The notes beneath the pieces were generated by a model that did not search any database, was not told the origin of the DNA, and worked only from the letters and a program-made list of their open reading frames with translations. This document shows, one piece after another, positions 15,271 through 24,787 of a DNA stretch of 45,814 nucleotides. The position numbers were made by a program, and so were the translations under genes. The DNA lies in contig CALEWY010000020.1 in NCBI GenBank assembly GCA_937925335.1, positions 1-45,814 on the forward strand. The letters are read 5' to 3'. The DNA is from an uncultured Acidimicrobiales bacterium (GTDB lineage Bacteria; Actinomycetota; Acidimicrobiia; Acidimicrobiales; SZUA-35). Within the stretch, counting starts at the first letter, position 1, and every line of letters starts with the position of its first letter.

Positions 15271-15640
15271 GCACCTGCCGCACCTCTGGCCCGGGCGCGA
15301 ACGTACGGCTACCACCAAGCGCTCGATTCGTGCGACCTGCCGCACCTCTGTCGGGGCGCGAACGTACGGCTACCACCAAGCGCTCGATTCGTGCGACCTG
15401 CCGCACCTCTGAGGACGCAGCAGGTCCCTCCATCAGCCGCCGGAGTGGACGTCCCGCCAAGAACGACACGCTCCCGCGGGCGCGCCGATTCGCCAAACAC
15501 GACAAGATCGACGGCGCACCTACAGCCAGACTCAGCAAACGTGCGACCTGCCGCACCTCTGAGGTCATGCGCCGTCCCGTGAATAGTGGCCGAACGCACC
15601 GTCGGAGCATCTTCGAAGCGCGCCCTGGGGCGCGCTGGCC
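15270..15640 (+). repeat. repeat family R2, upstream cluster (four cores)
   Basis: The palindromic core GTGCGACCTGCCGCAC, followed by CTCTG, occurs at 15330, 15391 and 15541, with a partial copy at 15270. A 58-bp segment is perfectly duplicated (15293-15350 and 15354-15411). The cluster ends with the 8-bp palindrome GCGCGCCC-TG-GGGCGCGC at 15618-15635. The whole 15160-15703 gap contains no credible gene. Confidence 0.85.
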
Positions 15641-15703
15641 TGTTCCTCGGCGAACGAAGCCGAACACGAACCGCAGTGGCTGAGCCGACCTCGGACTCCG
15701 GAA

Positions 15704-16636
15704 TCAGAGCATTGAGTCGAGCAACGCCTCGAGGTGATGTCGGTGCTTTTGGTCAACCATTGGCGGTTCGCTCTTGTTGAACGCCTGGCCGATCTCACCG
15801 AGGAACGTGAGGCAGAAGATGCTCGTATAGAGATCGAGCTTGGCGTTGTCGGTCGAGCCGAGCGCCTCGGCCTGAACGTCGGCGAGCATCGTTGGTCGCT
15901 CGGCGGCCAGAAGCGACATCCGAGTGAGCGCCACCGCCCACAACGGGTCACCGAACGCCATCTCGTCGACGTCAACCAGGCCACTGACCGCGCCGTCATG
16001 GACAATCACGTTCTTCGTCGTTGCATCGTGCAGGAAGGCGCTCGGCTCGACGTCGTCGAGGCCGGGAAAGCGATCGAGGGCTGCTCGAACGTTGGTCGAC
16101 CAAGCGGGGCTGACAACATCAGCGGCAAGGATCCATTCGTGCGCTCGATCGACCTGGCCTTCGAGTAGCGATCGCCAGGTGGCGTGGAGCTGGGTCGAGT
16201 CGTCCGTTGCGTAGCCGTAGCCGGTCGCCGACGGAAGCGTCGCTGCTCTCTTGTGCATATCGGCAACAGCCCGACCGATGGAGCCGATCTGGTCGTCCGT
16301 CAAGTCATCGAAGACGTTGCCGAGATCGCTGCCGGGAAGCCGTTCGAGAATCATGAACGGCTGCTCTGCGACGACGTCGTGTGCCAGCACATTCGCAACT
16401 GGAACACCGACTTGAGTCAGTCGGTTCGACCAAAGCACCCCGCCGGCGAGTTCACTCCGGTTGTCGGCATGGCTGAGACGGACAACGACATTGAGGCCTG
16501 ACTCGAGGTGGACGTCGTAGACCCAGTGGCGGAGCCCCGTCGTGAATCGCACGCAGCTCGAGACACTCTCGCCGAAGTGCCGGCTCGCAATCAGCGAGGC
16601 ATCGATGTCGCTGGGCTGACCCGACCGTGTTGCCAC
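15704..16636 (-). CDS. APH-family phosphotransferase (aminoglycoside/choline kinase-like)
   Basis: A 310-residue small-molecule kinase of the APH/ChoK fold. It has the ATP-lid region SHADNRSELAGGVLWSNRL, ILERLPGSD as hinge, the catalytic loop FLHDATTKNVIV (H-D-x4-N) and the metal-binding Asp in LVDVDEM followed by FGDPLW. The substrate cannot be told from sequence, and this fold is far wider than antibiotic resistance. The GTG at 16636 is chosen because CATGAT lies 6 nt upstream. ATG codons at 16663 and 16678 are in-frame alternatives. The gene is bracketed by direct copies of repeat R2, suggesting a mobile or rearranged cassette. Confidence 0.8.
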   Translation of the reverse strand: MATRSGQPSDIDASLIASRHFGESVSSCVRFTTGLRHWVYDVHLESGLNVVVRLSHADNRSELAGGVLWSNRLTQVGVPVANVLAHDVVAEQPFMILERLPGSDLGNVFDDLTDDQIGSIGRAVADMHKRAATLPSATGYGYATDDSTQLHATWRSLLEGQVDRAHEWILAADVVSPAWSTNVRAALDRFPGLDDVEPSAFLHDATTKNVIVHDGAVSGLVDVDEMAFGDPLWAVALTRMSLLAAERPTMLADVQAEALGSTDNAKLDLYTSIFCLTFLGEIGQAFNKSEPPMVDQKHRHHLEALLDSML

Positions 16637-16754
16637 CGCACCATCATGCCAGCGTCTCGTCATGCCGCCGCCGTCCATCCAGCCGGTCGTCGTTCATCAT
16701 GCCAGCCGCCGTTCATCGGGCGCGAGTGCTTGGCTACCTGCCAACGATCAGTTC

Positions 16755-16990
16755 GTGCGACCTGCCGCACCTCTGAGGACGCGGCAGGTCACTCCAACAG
16801 TGGCCGAAGTCGCCGTCGCTGCGAAAACCAACAGCGCCCCAGGGCGCGCTTCGTCAGCCGATTTCGGAAAAGGGTGCCATGCACCTACAGCCAGACTCGG
16901 CAAACGTGCGACCTGCCGCTCCTCTGAGGTTATGAAATGGTGCGAGAAGAGTGGGTGGATGGAGTGGTGGGAGCGCGCCCTGGGGCGCGT
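16755..16990 (+). repeat. repeat family R2, downstream cluster (two cores)
   Basis: Cores lie at 16755-16775 and 16906-16926 (one mismatch), 151 bp apart, against 150 bp between 15391 and 15541. The shared intervening segment includes CAGCCAGACTC before the second core and a GCGCCC-CA-GGGCGC palindrome at 16834. A CGCGCCC-TG-GGGCGCG palindrome at 16974-16989 closes the copy. With the upstream cluster it forms direct repeats of about 240 bp around the kinase gene. The rest of the 16637-17082 gap shows no gene. Confidence 0.82.
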
Positions 16991-17082
16991 GGAACCTTTG
17001 CCCGGCGACTCGAATGCCTGAGTGGTAGTCGATGAGGACCTGACGATCACCGGAGGGACTCAAGGCGATTGCGAAGCAGTTG

Positions 17083-18903
17083 TCAGGTCAGCAGGCGGAA
17101 GCGAGGCACTGACTCGAGGCTCACGTCGACGATGACGGTTGAACCACCGTCGTGACGATGCCCGAACTCGTCTTCCCACGTGCCGGGTGGCAGCCGAACC
17201 GACCGGTTCGTCGCTCCACGTTCAAGCACCGGTGCGACGAGCAGATCGCCACCGAGCATGAAGCAGTCGTTGACGTCGTCGAGACCGGCATCGGGGAACT
17301 CGTACGCGAGCGGACGCATAATCGGGTCGCCCGTCTCCACCCATTCGTGTGCAAGCTCCACGATCCGGTCTTGAAACTGTGCCCGAAGCTCGGCTGCGGC
17401 ATGAACAGCGAGAGCGTGGCGCTCATCGAGTAGGCGCCACGGGGCTGCGGAGAACTGCATCATCGGGCACAGCGCAGCGATCTGAGCATGACGAACAAAC
17501 ACCTCGGGATCGATACGATCCTCGTCGAAGTCGAGGTATTGGCCCCCGCCGATCATGTCCGGCGCCCCACACGGCATCCCGAGCAGGCCCTGCGCGAGGT
17601 GATTCGGAATCAGCTTGGCGATGCCCTGGCCATCCCAGCTGTGGTTTGCGTCTGAAAGCCGCATTGCGAGTCCACGACCACCAAGGTCCCAACCTGCCCG
17701 AAGCTCGTTGAACGAGAACTCCTCGGCGAACGTCCCGTAGTGGAAGACCTGCCGAGAGGGCGAAGCAGGCTCGAACGTCACGTCGTCGGCGCGGTACATC
17801 TCTGGATCGGCGCCATCGAACTTGAAACCGTCGATTCCGAACTCGGTCTGCAGCTCGTGAAGCTGCGATCGAAACCAACCGCGGGCCGCCGGGTTCGTCA
17901 GGTCCAAGACAGCGCTGTAGCCGTTCCACCAGCGTCGAATCACCGGCTCGCCGTCAGAGTCAGCGATGAGCACCCCCGCATCGCGAAGCGTCAGATAGTT
18001 GACGCCGTCCGGGCTCACGTACGGACACACCCACAACATCACCGAGAAGCCCATTGATTTGAGCTCGCTCACCATCGCCGCTGGGTCCGGAAAACGATCC
18101 GCCCGAAACTTCCACGCCCCGTAGTCCTCGCTCCAGTTGTCGTCGATCATCAAGACACCAGGCCGATACCCGTTCTCGATGATCTGGCGCGCATAGGCAA
18201 GCACCTTCGCCTGGGTGGGCTCATAGAGCAGCTCGATCCAACCAACCCACTGTGGATCGAACAGTGCGAGGTGCGGCAAGGAACGAGGCGTCTGTTGCAC
18301 ATGCTTCGCGGCCCACCGGACAGCGTCACGGAGGGTGCTACCAGCCACATCGACCGAAACATTGGTCTCGACGTCATCATCGACGTCGGCATCGATGAGA
18401 AGTGACGTCCCTGACAGAGCAAACGTGAACGGTTCGTGTGACCAGCAGACCCGGCCGCGGTTCGACACGAGAACCCCGACCGCTTGGTTGTCGGCATGCG
18501 AGGTCAGATCGACCGACGATCCGGGCGAGAAGGGCATCCTCTGTCCGTCGGCAACTCGGCCGCCCCACCACATCTCGCCGTCGAGCAATTCGATCATCCA
18601 ATCGTTGTAGCCGTCCTGCTCCTTCGAGACGCCCGAGGCGGCCGAAGCTGCAGGTCGGTACCGTCGAAGTAGACGTGTTGAGCCGATGGCGCACGAGCGT
18701 GGGGGTGTTTCGCCGATCACCACGTTTGGCCCATCGAAGAGCGCTACCGCCATGGCAATCGCGCCGCCGAGCGCTTCATCCCTCATGGCCCGTTCGAGCC
18801 ATTCGCCAGCTCCTGGGCAGCGCTCGGCATCGCCTCGCTGCGGTCGAGTCCGCCGCCGGGTGAAGCGGCGATACAGATTGACCCATTCGCAATCTGGCAG
18901 CAC
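17083..18903 (-). CDS. glycoside hydrolase family 31 protein
   Basis: A (beta/alpha)8 retaining glycosidase of family GH31 (alpha-glucosidase, alpha-xylosidase and related activities), 606 residues from the outermost start. The N-terminal beta-sandwich is followed by the barrel strands GVLMIDDNWSEDYGAWKF and MGFSVMLWVCPYVSPDG. The nucleophile is Asp363 in GIDGFKFDGADPE, then comes the SWDGQGI acid/base region, and the C-terminal beta domain begins near VAPVLERGA. No signal peptide is clear, so it is probably cytoplasmic. The start is uncertain: residues 1-40 are Arg-rich and unlike the family, and an ATG at 18783 may be the real start. The substrate is not predictable. Confidence 0.85.
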   Translation of the reverse strand: MLPDCEWVNLYRRFTRRRTRPQRGDAERCPGAGEWLERAMRDEALGGAIAMAVALFDGPNVVIGETPPRSCAIGSTRLLRRYRPAASAASGVSKEQDGYNDWMIELLDGEMWWGGRVADGQRMPFSPGSSVDLTSHADNQAVGVLVSNRGRVCWSHEPFTFALSGTSLLIDADVDDDVETNVSVDVAGSTLRDAVRWAAKHVQQTPRSLPHLALFDPQWVGWIELLYEPTQAKVLAYARQIIENGYRPGVLMIDDNWSEDYGAWKFRADRFPDPAAMVSELKSMGFSVMLWVCPYVSPDGVNYLTLRDAGVLIADSDGEPVIRRWWNGYSAVLDLTNPAARGWFRSQLHELQTEFGIDGFKFDGADPEMYRADDVTFEPASPSRQVFHYGTFAEEFSFNELRAGWDLGGRGLAMRLSDANHSWDGQGIAKLIPNHLAQGLLGMPCGAPDMIGGGQYLDFDEDRIDPEVFVRHAQIAALCPMMQFSAAPWRLLDERHALAVHAAAELRAQFQDRIVELAHEWVETGDPIMRPLAYEFPDAGLDDVNDCFMLGGDLLVAPVLERGATNRSVRLPPGTWEDEFGHRHDGGSTVIVDVSLESVPRFRLLT

Positions 18904-18921
18904 CTACGCGACGATGCGCTC

Positions 18922-20103
18922 GTGACACGACCTCTCGATGGCATTCGCGTCTTGGACTTCTCCCGAGTGGTGGCTGGCCCGTTCGCCACTCGCATGCTCT
19001 CCGACCTCGGCGCGGACGTCGTCAAGGTCGAGCCGCCAGACGGCGACGTCACCCGATCGTGGGGTGTCCGCAAGGCCGGGTTGTCCGGCTTCTATGTGCA
19101 ACAGAACGCCGGCAAACGAAACATCTCGGTCGACCTCAAAGCCGAGGGGGCAACAGAACTTCTCCTCGAGATGGGTGCGCAGGCCGACCTCATCGTCGAG
19201 AACTATCGACCCGGCGTCATGGCCCGGCTCGGGCTTGGTTACGACGACTTCAAGGCCGTGAATCCGAAGGTGATCATGTTGTCGGTCTCGGGCTTTGGCC
19301 AAGACTCATCGTGGAAAGACCGGGCGGCCTACGCACCCATCATCCACGCCGAGTCCGGCTTGCTCGGCCGCCAGGCCCGCTTCGATCAGGCACAACCAAC
19401 CGATCCGATGCTGTCGATCGCCGACACGAACGCTTCGCTCCATGGTTTGGTCGGTCTCCTCTCCGCGCTATGGATGCGGGAGAAGACAGGCGTTGGCCAA
19501 CACGTCGATATCGCGATGTTGAACACGATGACGGTGACCGACGACTACAGCCATCACGCACTCGATGGCGGCACGACCGCTCGCCTCGGCGGCCAGGTCC
19601 GACCGACCGGCTACGGACACATCCTGGTGTCGGGCGAGTTGCGGTCGCAGTGGTGGCAACTCAACACGGCCGGCAAGGTGGCAGACAACCTCGGCCCCGA
19701 CGCCACGCTCGACGACAAGATCGCCGCTCGAACAACGATTCTCGAAGAGTGGTTCGCTTCGTTCGACGATCGTGAGGTGCTCGTCGGCCATCTCGACGAC
19801 GCCAACATGGCGTGGGCCGACATCCGCGAGCCAGAAGATGTCTTCTCGACTGACGTGGCGCATGAACGTCGGCTGTTCACCGAGATCGACGATCGCGAAG
19901 GCGGCACGCGCAAGGTCGTCGAGTCGCCCTACCGGTTCAGCGACGCCGAAGCTGGCGTTGCCGCCGGCGCATCCTTTCGGGGCGAGCACAACACAGAAGC
20001 GCTCGCCGATTGGATTGGCGTATCTGCCGACGACGTCGCTCGATTGACCGACGCCGGCGTGCTGCTTGCCGAAGAGCCGCCCGCCCAAAAGTCGACGGAC
20101 TGA
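18922..20103 (+). CDS. class III CoA-transferase (CaiB/BaiF family)
   Basis: A 393-residue enzyme that moves CoA between carboxylic acids through an aspartyl-CoA intermediate. The family opening is exact ([34 protein letters not shown]), and the catalytic residue is Asp168 in [13 protein letters not shown]. The pattern [12 protein letters not shown] follows, as in formyl-CoA and carnitine CoA-transferases. The acid handled is unknown. The GTG at 18922 begins 18 nt from the divergent GH31 start. The pantothenate kinase gene follows after 7 nt, so the two are co-transcribed. Confidence 0.92.
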   Translation: MTRPLDGIRVLDFSRVVAGPFATRMLSDLGADVVKVEPPDGDVTRSWGVRKAGLSGFYVQQNAGKRNISVDLKAEGATELLLEMGAQADLIVENYRPGVMARLGLGYDDFKAVNPKVIMLSVSGFGQDSSWKDRAAYAPIIHAESGLLGRQARFDQAQPTDPMLSIADTNASLHGLVGLLSALWMREKTGVGQHVDIAMLNTMTVTDDYSHHALDGGTTARLGGQVRPTGYGHILVSGELRSQWWQLNTAGKVADNLGPDATLDDKIAARTTILEEWFASFDDREVLVGHLDDANMAWADIREPEDVFSTDVAHERRLFTEIDDREGGTRKVVESPYRFSDAEAGVAAGASFRGEHNTEALADWIGVSADDVARLTDAGVLLAEEPPAQKSTD

Positions 20104-20110
20104 TCCGACC

Positions 20111-21061
20111 ATGACCGACACCGGATGGCTCGACAGCGAGATGTCGCCGTACATGTCGTTCTCGGCGGAGCAGTGGTCGAAGCTCCGAGCCGCCACTCCG
20201 CTCACTCTGAGCGAGGCGGATCTCGATCGCCTGCGCGGCATCAATGTCGAACTCAGCCTCGACGACGTGGCCGCGATCTACCTACCGCTCTCACGTCTGC
20301 TGAATCTCCACGTCGGCGCCAGCCAAGAGCTCTACCGAGCGAGCGACACGTTCCTCGGAAAGCTGCCAAGCAAGGTGCCCTTCATCATCGGAGTCGCGGG
20401 CTCGGTTGCGGTTGGAAAGTCGACAACCGCCCGCGTTCTGCAAGCGCTGCTCGATCGTTGGCCGAACCACCCGCAGGTTGACCTCGTCACGACGGACGGA
20501 TTCTTGCATCCGAACCACGTGCTCGATGAGCGAGGCCTCATGGCTCGAAAGGGGTTCCCGGAGAGCTACGACCGCCGCAAGCTGCTCACGTTCATTCGTG
20601 ACATCAAGTCGGGCAAGGCCGAGGTCGAAGCACCGGTCTACTCGCACCTCACCTATGACATCACCGACGAAGTGACGGTGATCCGACAGCCCGACATCGT
20701 GATCGTCGAAGGTCTCAACGTGCTCCAAACCGGGTCGGTCGACCAGGAGAATCCGCTCTTCGTTTCGGACTTCTTCGACTTCTCGATCTACGTCGACGCG
20801 GAGGTTTCGGCGATTAAGGACTGGTACGTCGAGCGGTTCTTCACGCTTCGTGAAACGGCGTTCCGCAACCCTGACTCGTACTTTCATCGATACTCATCAC
20901 TGACCGATGAAGAAGCCGTCGAGACCGCAACCGGCATTTGGACGTCGATCAACGAACGCAACTTGGTCGAGAACATCCTGCCAACTCGATCGCGGGCCCA
21001 GCTCGTTCTTGAAAAGGGCAACGACCACCGGGTCAGCAACGTTCGCCTCCGACGCCTTTAA
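20111..21061 (+). CDS. coaA: type I pantothenate kinase
   Basis: A 316-residue enzyme catalysing the first step of CoA synthesis, phosphorylation of pantothenate. It belongs to the prokaryotic type I (P-loop, PRK/uridine kinase-like) group: Walker [13 protein letters not shown] near residue 97, [29 protein letters not shown] and the EGLNVLQTG segment are all diagnostic. The ATG at 20111 is preferred over an upstream in-frame start (20066) that would overlap the CoA-transferase gene. Placement right behind a CoA-transferase suggests joint control of CoA supply and use. Confidence 0.96.
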   Translation: MTDTGWLDSEMSPYMSFSAEQWSKLRAATPLTLSEADLDRLRGINVELSLDDVAAIYLPLSRLLNLHVGASQELYRASDTFLGKLPSKVPFIIGVAGSVAVGKSTTARVLQALLDRWPNHPQVDLVTTDGFLHPNHVLDERGLMARKGFPESYDRRKLLTFIRDIKSGKAEVEAPVYSHLTYDITDEVTVIRQPDIVIVEGLNVLQTGSVDQENPLFVSDFFDFSIYVDAEVSAIKDWYVERFFTLRETAFRNPDSYFHRYSSLTDEEAVETATGIWTSINERNLVENILPTRSRAQLVLEKGNDHRVSNVRLRRL

Positions 21062-21155
21062 CCGGCCGTTTGGTCTACCCGACCAGTTCGTTTGAATCAC
21101 ACCGTCAAGCCTGGATTGCTCCGCTCTGCGGCCGATGGATGAATGTCGACCTTGC

Positions 21156-21161
21156 TAGCGT
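21156..21161 (+). promoter_or_regulatory. -10 element TAGCGT of glgX
   Basis: TAGCGT lies 12 nt before the glgX ATG (21174), with no ribosome-binding site between. The same hexamer precedes the MFS gene at 38167. Confidence 0.35.
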
Positions 21162-21173
21162 CGCGTACTTCCC

Positions 21174-23330
21174 ATGAACCCACAGACCCCCTCCTCTTCC
21201 GGCGGCACACCGCCAGCGTCCACCCGCTACTCCCAGTGGCCAGGTTCGCCATACCCATTGGGCGCCAACTGGGACGGCTCAGGGACCAACTTCGCAGTGT
21301 TTTCCGAGCATGCGGAAGCCATCGAACTGTGCCTCTTTGATGACGACGGCAACGAGGCGCGCATCGAACTCGGTGAGATCAAAGCGTTCGTGCACCATGC
21401 GTATGTTCCCGGCATTGGCCCAGGTCAGAAGTATGGGTACCGAGCACACGGCGCGTGGGATCCGTCGAGCGGCCACCGGTTCAACCCGCAGAAGCTGCTG
21501 CTCGATCCATACGCAAAGGCGATCGACGGCGACGTCACGTTCAGTCGCGCGATCTACAGCCATCGAGCCGAGAACCCAGACCTCGCCGACACGACGGACA
21601 GTGCGCCGTTTGTGCCGCGCTCGGTTGTGGTCAACCCGTTCTTTGATTGGGGTAACGACTCCCGTCCGAAGCAAACCCGGCGTGACTCGTTCCTCTACGA
21701 AGCACACGTCAAGGGCCTCACCGCACGACACCCGGCCATCCCCGAAGAGTTGCGCGGAACCTACGCCGGCCTCGGCCAGCCCGAGGTCATCGACTATCTC
21801 CACACGCTCGGCGTGACAGCGATCGAACTGCTGCCGGTACACCACCACATTTCCGAGCAGTTCCTCGTCGATCGAAACCTCACCAACTATTGGGGTTACG
21901 CATCGATCGGCTACTTCGCCCCGCACCACAGCTACGCCGCCTGGGGAACCGCCGGCGAGCAGGTGCAAGAGTTCAAACACATGGTGAAGGCGCTGCACGC
22001 CGGTGGCATCGAGGTCATTCTCGATGTCGTCTACAACCACACCACCGAGGGCAACCAGCTCGGCCCAACCTTCTCCCACAAGGGTCTCGACAACGCCACG
22101 TACTACCGGCTGAGCCCGGAAGACCAGCGCTACTACGTCGACTACACCGGCACCGGCAACACCCTCGATGTTTCCCAGCCTGCCGTGCTGCAGATGATCA
22201 TGGATTCTCTGCGTTACTGGGTGGAGGAGATGCACGTCGATGGCTTCCGTTTCGACCTCGCGTCGACACTCGGCCGCGACGCTGGCCATGTCGACCGCCA
22301 CGCTGCGTTCTTCGACATCATCAATCAGGACCCATCGCTTCGACAGGTGAAACTCATCGCCGAGCCGTGGGACGTTGGCGAGGGCGGCTACCAAGTCGGT
22401 CGCTTCCCACCGCTGTGGTCCGAATGGAATGGCCGCTACCGCGACACCGTTCGTGATTTCTGGCGTGGCGAACACGGCCACCTCGGAGAGTTTGCGTCGC
22501 GCTTTACCGGCAGCTCCGATCTGTATGAATCAACGGGCCGCCGCCCGTCGGCATCGGTCAACTTCATCACCGCCCACGATGGCTTCACGATGCGCGATCT
22601 CGTGTCCTACAACGAGCGCCACAACGAGGCGAACACCGAGGGCAACCGCGACGGCGAATCACACAACCGCTCGTGGAACTCCGGTGTCGAAGGCCCAACC
22701 CTTGACCCTGCGATCAACGAAGTTCGAGCCCGCCGCACCCGCGCCCTGCTCGCCACAATGTTGCTCTCACAGGGTGTGCCAATGCTTCTCGCGGGCGACG
22801 AGTTCGGCCGAACCCAGCTCGGCAACAACAACGCGTATTGCCAAGACAACGAGATCTCCTGGATTGACTGGGAGGGTGTCGACGATGAACTCCTGGCGTT
22901 CACCCAACGCCTCGTCAACCTTCGTGCTCGCCACCCCGTGTTCCGCCGCCGCAAGTTCTTCTCCGGCGACAAACCAGTCGATGCTGCCGTTGCCGATGTC
23001 GACTGGTTCCGAACCGACGGTCTTCGTATGGACCACGCCGATTGGTCGGCCACCGATGGCCACGCCATCGCGGTGTTCTTGAACGGCGATCGCCTGACCG
23101 ACCGTGGACCCCGTGGTGAGCCCGTTATCGACGACAGCTTCCTCGTCCTTTTCAACGCCGACGAAACCGATCTCACATTCACCATTCCTACGCCGCTCGC
23201 CGCTCGTTGGTGGTTGACCGAACTCGACACCGCGAACCCATCTGCACCGAACCGACCAGTCGTTGGATCAGCCGAGGTCGGCGCTCGTTCGATTCTCGTC
23301 TTGCGTGACAATGGCGGCGAAGCTCAATGA
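21174..23330 (+). CDS. glgX: glycogen debranching enzyme GlgX
   Basis: A 718-residue GH13 isoamylase-type enzyme that hydrolyses alpha-1,6 branches of limit glycogen. An N-terminal CBM48-like domain (YPLGANWDGSGTNFAVFSEHA) precedes the barrel. Catalytic-region motifs are DVVYNHTTEGN, the nucleophile Asp in VDGFRFDLAS, the acid Glu in LIAEPWD and the transition-state Asp in FITAHDGFT. NAYCQDNEISWIDW is the usual GlgX/TreX signature. A C-terminal beta domain follows. Its stop overlaps glgA by 4 nt (ATGA), so synthesis and debranching enzymes are coupled. No branching enzyme or phosphorylase gene lies in the window. Confidence 0.95.
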   Translation: MNPQTPSSSGGTPPASTRYSQWPGSPYPLGANWDGSGTNFAVFSEHAEAIELCLFDDDGNEARIELGEIKAFVHHAYVPGIGPGQKYGYRAHGAWDPSSGHRFNPQKLLLDPYAKAIDGDVTFSRAIYSHRAENPDLADTTDSAPFVPRSVVVNPFFDWGNDSRPKQTRRDSFLYEAHVKGLTARHPAIPEELRGTYAGLGQPEVIDYLHTLGVTAIELLPVHHHISEQFLVDRNLTNYWGYASIGYFAPHHSYAAWGTAGEQVQEFKHMVKALHAGGIEVILDVVYNHTTEGNQLGPTFSHKGLDNATYYRLSPEDQRYYVDYTGTGNTLDVSQPAVLQMIMDSLRYWVEEMHVDGFRFDLASTLGRDAGHVDRHAAFFDIINQDPSLRQVKLIAEPWDVGEGGYQVGRFPPLWSEWNGRYRDTVRDFWRGEHGHLGEFASRFTGSSDLYESTGRRPSASVNFITAHDGFTMRDLVSYNERHNEANTEGNRDGESHNRSWNSGVEGPTLDPAINEVRARRTRALLATMLLSQGVPMLLAGDEFGRTQLGNNNAYCQDNEISWIDWEGVDDELLAFTQRLVNLRARHPVFRRRKFFSGDKPVDAAVADVDWFRTDGLRMDHADWSATDGHAIAVFLNGDRLTDRGPRGEPVIDDSFLVLFNADETDLTFTIPTPLAARWWLTELDTANPSAPNRPVVGSAEVGARSILVLRDNGGEAQ

Positions 23331-24733
23331 CATCGCGAAGGGTCCTCTTTGCAACAGCGGAGATCTCACCGCTCGCTCGTGTTGGTGGACTCGCCGAAGC
23401 AGCCTCCGGTCTCGTTCGATCCATCCAGAAAACCGACGTCGAACTCACCGTTGTGCTCCCGGACTACAACGGCATCGAACTCATCGACGAAACCTCGTGG
23501 GCACTCGACGTCCCAGATTGGTGTGCGCCAGCCCGTGCTCGCCGAGGAAAGACCGCCGAGTTCAACGATGTGATTCTGATCGACCGAGCCGGACTCGGTC
23601 GCCCGCATCCATACGTCGAGCCAACAACGGGCCAAGGTTGGCCAGACAACGACTGGCGGTTCATGTGCTTCTCCGCCGGCGTCGCCGCCGTCACCCGCGA
23701 TCTCGAACCCGACGTCTTGCATCTCAACGATTGGCACACCGCAGCAACGCTCGGCTTCTTGGCGACTCCGCCGCCAACGGTTCTCACCATCCACACCCTC
23801 GGCTACCAGGGCATGTGCGATTCGGCGTGGCTGGCTCGCATCCCATTCGAGCCGTGGCGCTTTGCCTGGTTCGACGGCTGTAACCCGCTGCTTGGCGCAA
23901 TTCGCTCGGCCGACCACGTGATCGCCGTGAGCCCGAACTACGCCGCCGAGATCGTCGAACCCGAGGGCGGGATGGGCCTGCACGAAGAGCTCCGTCGGCG
24001 CGGCGACGATCTCATCGGGATTCGCAACGGCATCGACACCGAAGTCTGGAACCCACAAACCGATCAACACATCCCGGCGCAGTACTCGCTCGAAACCCTC
24101 GACGACGGCAAGAAGGCCGCCCGAGATGCGCTGTGTGCTGAGTTCGGATGGACGCCCGGTGGCGACGTGCTCCTCGGCGTCGTTTCACGCCTCGTCGATC
24201 AAAAGGGCATCGACCTCATCGCTGGACTCGTTCCCTTCCTCGCCGGCATCAAGGCTCGCCTCGTCCTGCTCGGGTCGGGCCAGTCCGAGCTCGCCGAAAT
24301 GATCGACTCCGCAGCAGCCGCCTCAAACGGTCGAGTTGGAGCCGTCACCGATCGCTATGACGAACCGCTGGCCCACCGCATTTTCGCCGGCGCCGATCTG
24401 TTGTTGATGCCCAGCCGTTTCGAACCGTGCGGACTCGCGCAGATGCAAGCGATGAGCTACGGCACACCCGCCGTAGCAACGCGAGTTGGCGGCCTGGTCG
24501 ACACGATCATCGACGTCGATCGCCACCGGGCAACCGGAACCGGCTTTTTGACCGAGACCAACGATCTGGCAGGGCTCGTCGACGCCGTGCATCGTGGCGC
24601 TCGAGTCGTCCGGATCGCGTCACGACGACGCCTCGTGCAAAAGCGCGCGATGGAAGCGGACTGGTCGTGGGACACGCCAGCGGCAACCCACCTTGCGGTG
24701 TACGAATCGGCGATCGCTCGCCATACCGACTGA
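23327..24733 (+). CDS. glgA: glycogen synthase (ADP-glucose, GT5 family)
   Basis: A 468-residue GT-B glycosyltransferase extending alpha-1,4-glucan from ADP-glucose. Visible hallmarks are the N-terminal nucleotide-sugar loop, HLNDWHTA, TIHTLGYQG, GIRNGIDTEVWNP, and the acceptor/donor motif MPSRFEPCGLAQMQAMSYGT with the catalytic Glu. The usual Lys of the KxGG loop, known to contact ADP-glucose, is Arg18 here (ARVGGLAEA), a conservative change. It starts inside the glgX stop and is convergent with glgC, which makes its substrate. Codon use matches its neighbours. Confidence 0.94.
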   Translation: MTSRRVLFATAEISPLARVGGLAEAASGLVRSIQKTDVELTVVLPDYNGIELIDETSWALDVPDWCAPARARRGKTAEFNDVILIDRAGLGRPHPYVEPTTGQGWPDNDWRFMCFSAGVAAVTRDLEPDVLHLNDWHTAATLGFLATPPPTVLTIHTLGYQGMCDSAWLARIPFEPWRFAWFDGCNPLLGAIRSADHVIAVSPNYAAEIVEPEGGMGLHEELRRRGDDLIGIRNGIDTEVWNPQTDQHIPAQYSLETLDDGKKAARDALCAEFGWTPGGDVLLGVVSRLVDQKGIDLIAGLVPFLAGIKARLVLLGSGQSELAEMIDSAAAASNGRVGAVTDRYDEPLAHRIFAGADLLLMPSRFEPCGLAQMQAMSYGTPAVATRVGGLVDTIIDVDRHRATGTGFLTETNDLAGLVDAVHRGARVVRIASRRRLVQKRAMEADWSWDTPAATHLAVYESAIARHTD

Positions 24734-24743
24734 GTTCGCTCCA

Positions 24744-24784
24744 ACCTGCGTAAATCGAGGTCTGACCCCACGGCGTACGCAGGT
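24744..24784. terminator. inverted repeat between convergent glgA and glgC
   Basis: ACCTGCGTA (24744-24752) and TACGCAGGT (24776-24784) make a perfect 9-bp stem with a 23-nt centre in the 54-bp gap between convergent genes. It has no T-run, so if it terminates transcription it is a bidirectional non-canonical type. Confidence 0.45.
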
Positions 24785-24787
24785 GAG

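Noticed and set aside
15020..15667. Minus-strand ORF of 215 codons rich in Asn-Glu-Pro
   Set aside because: It spans the TTCG tract and R2 repeats and is antisense to the end of the Nudix gene. It has no domain and no initiation signal.
15704..16636. Antibiotic-resistance (aminoglycoside) gene
   Set aside because: The APH fold alone does not imply drug resistance. No specific aminoglycoside-kinase signature was seen, and the family includes many metabolite kinases.
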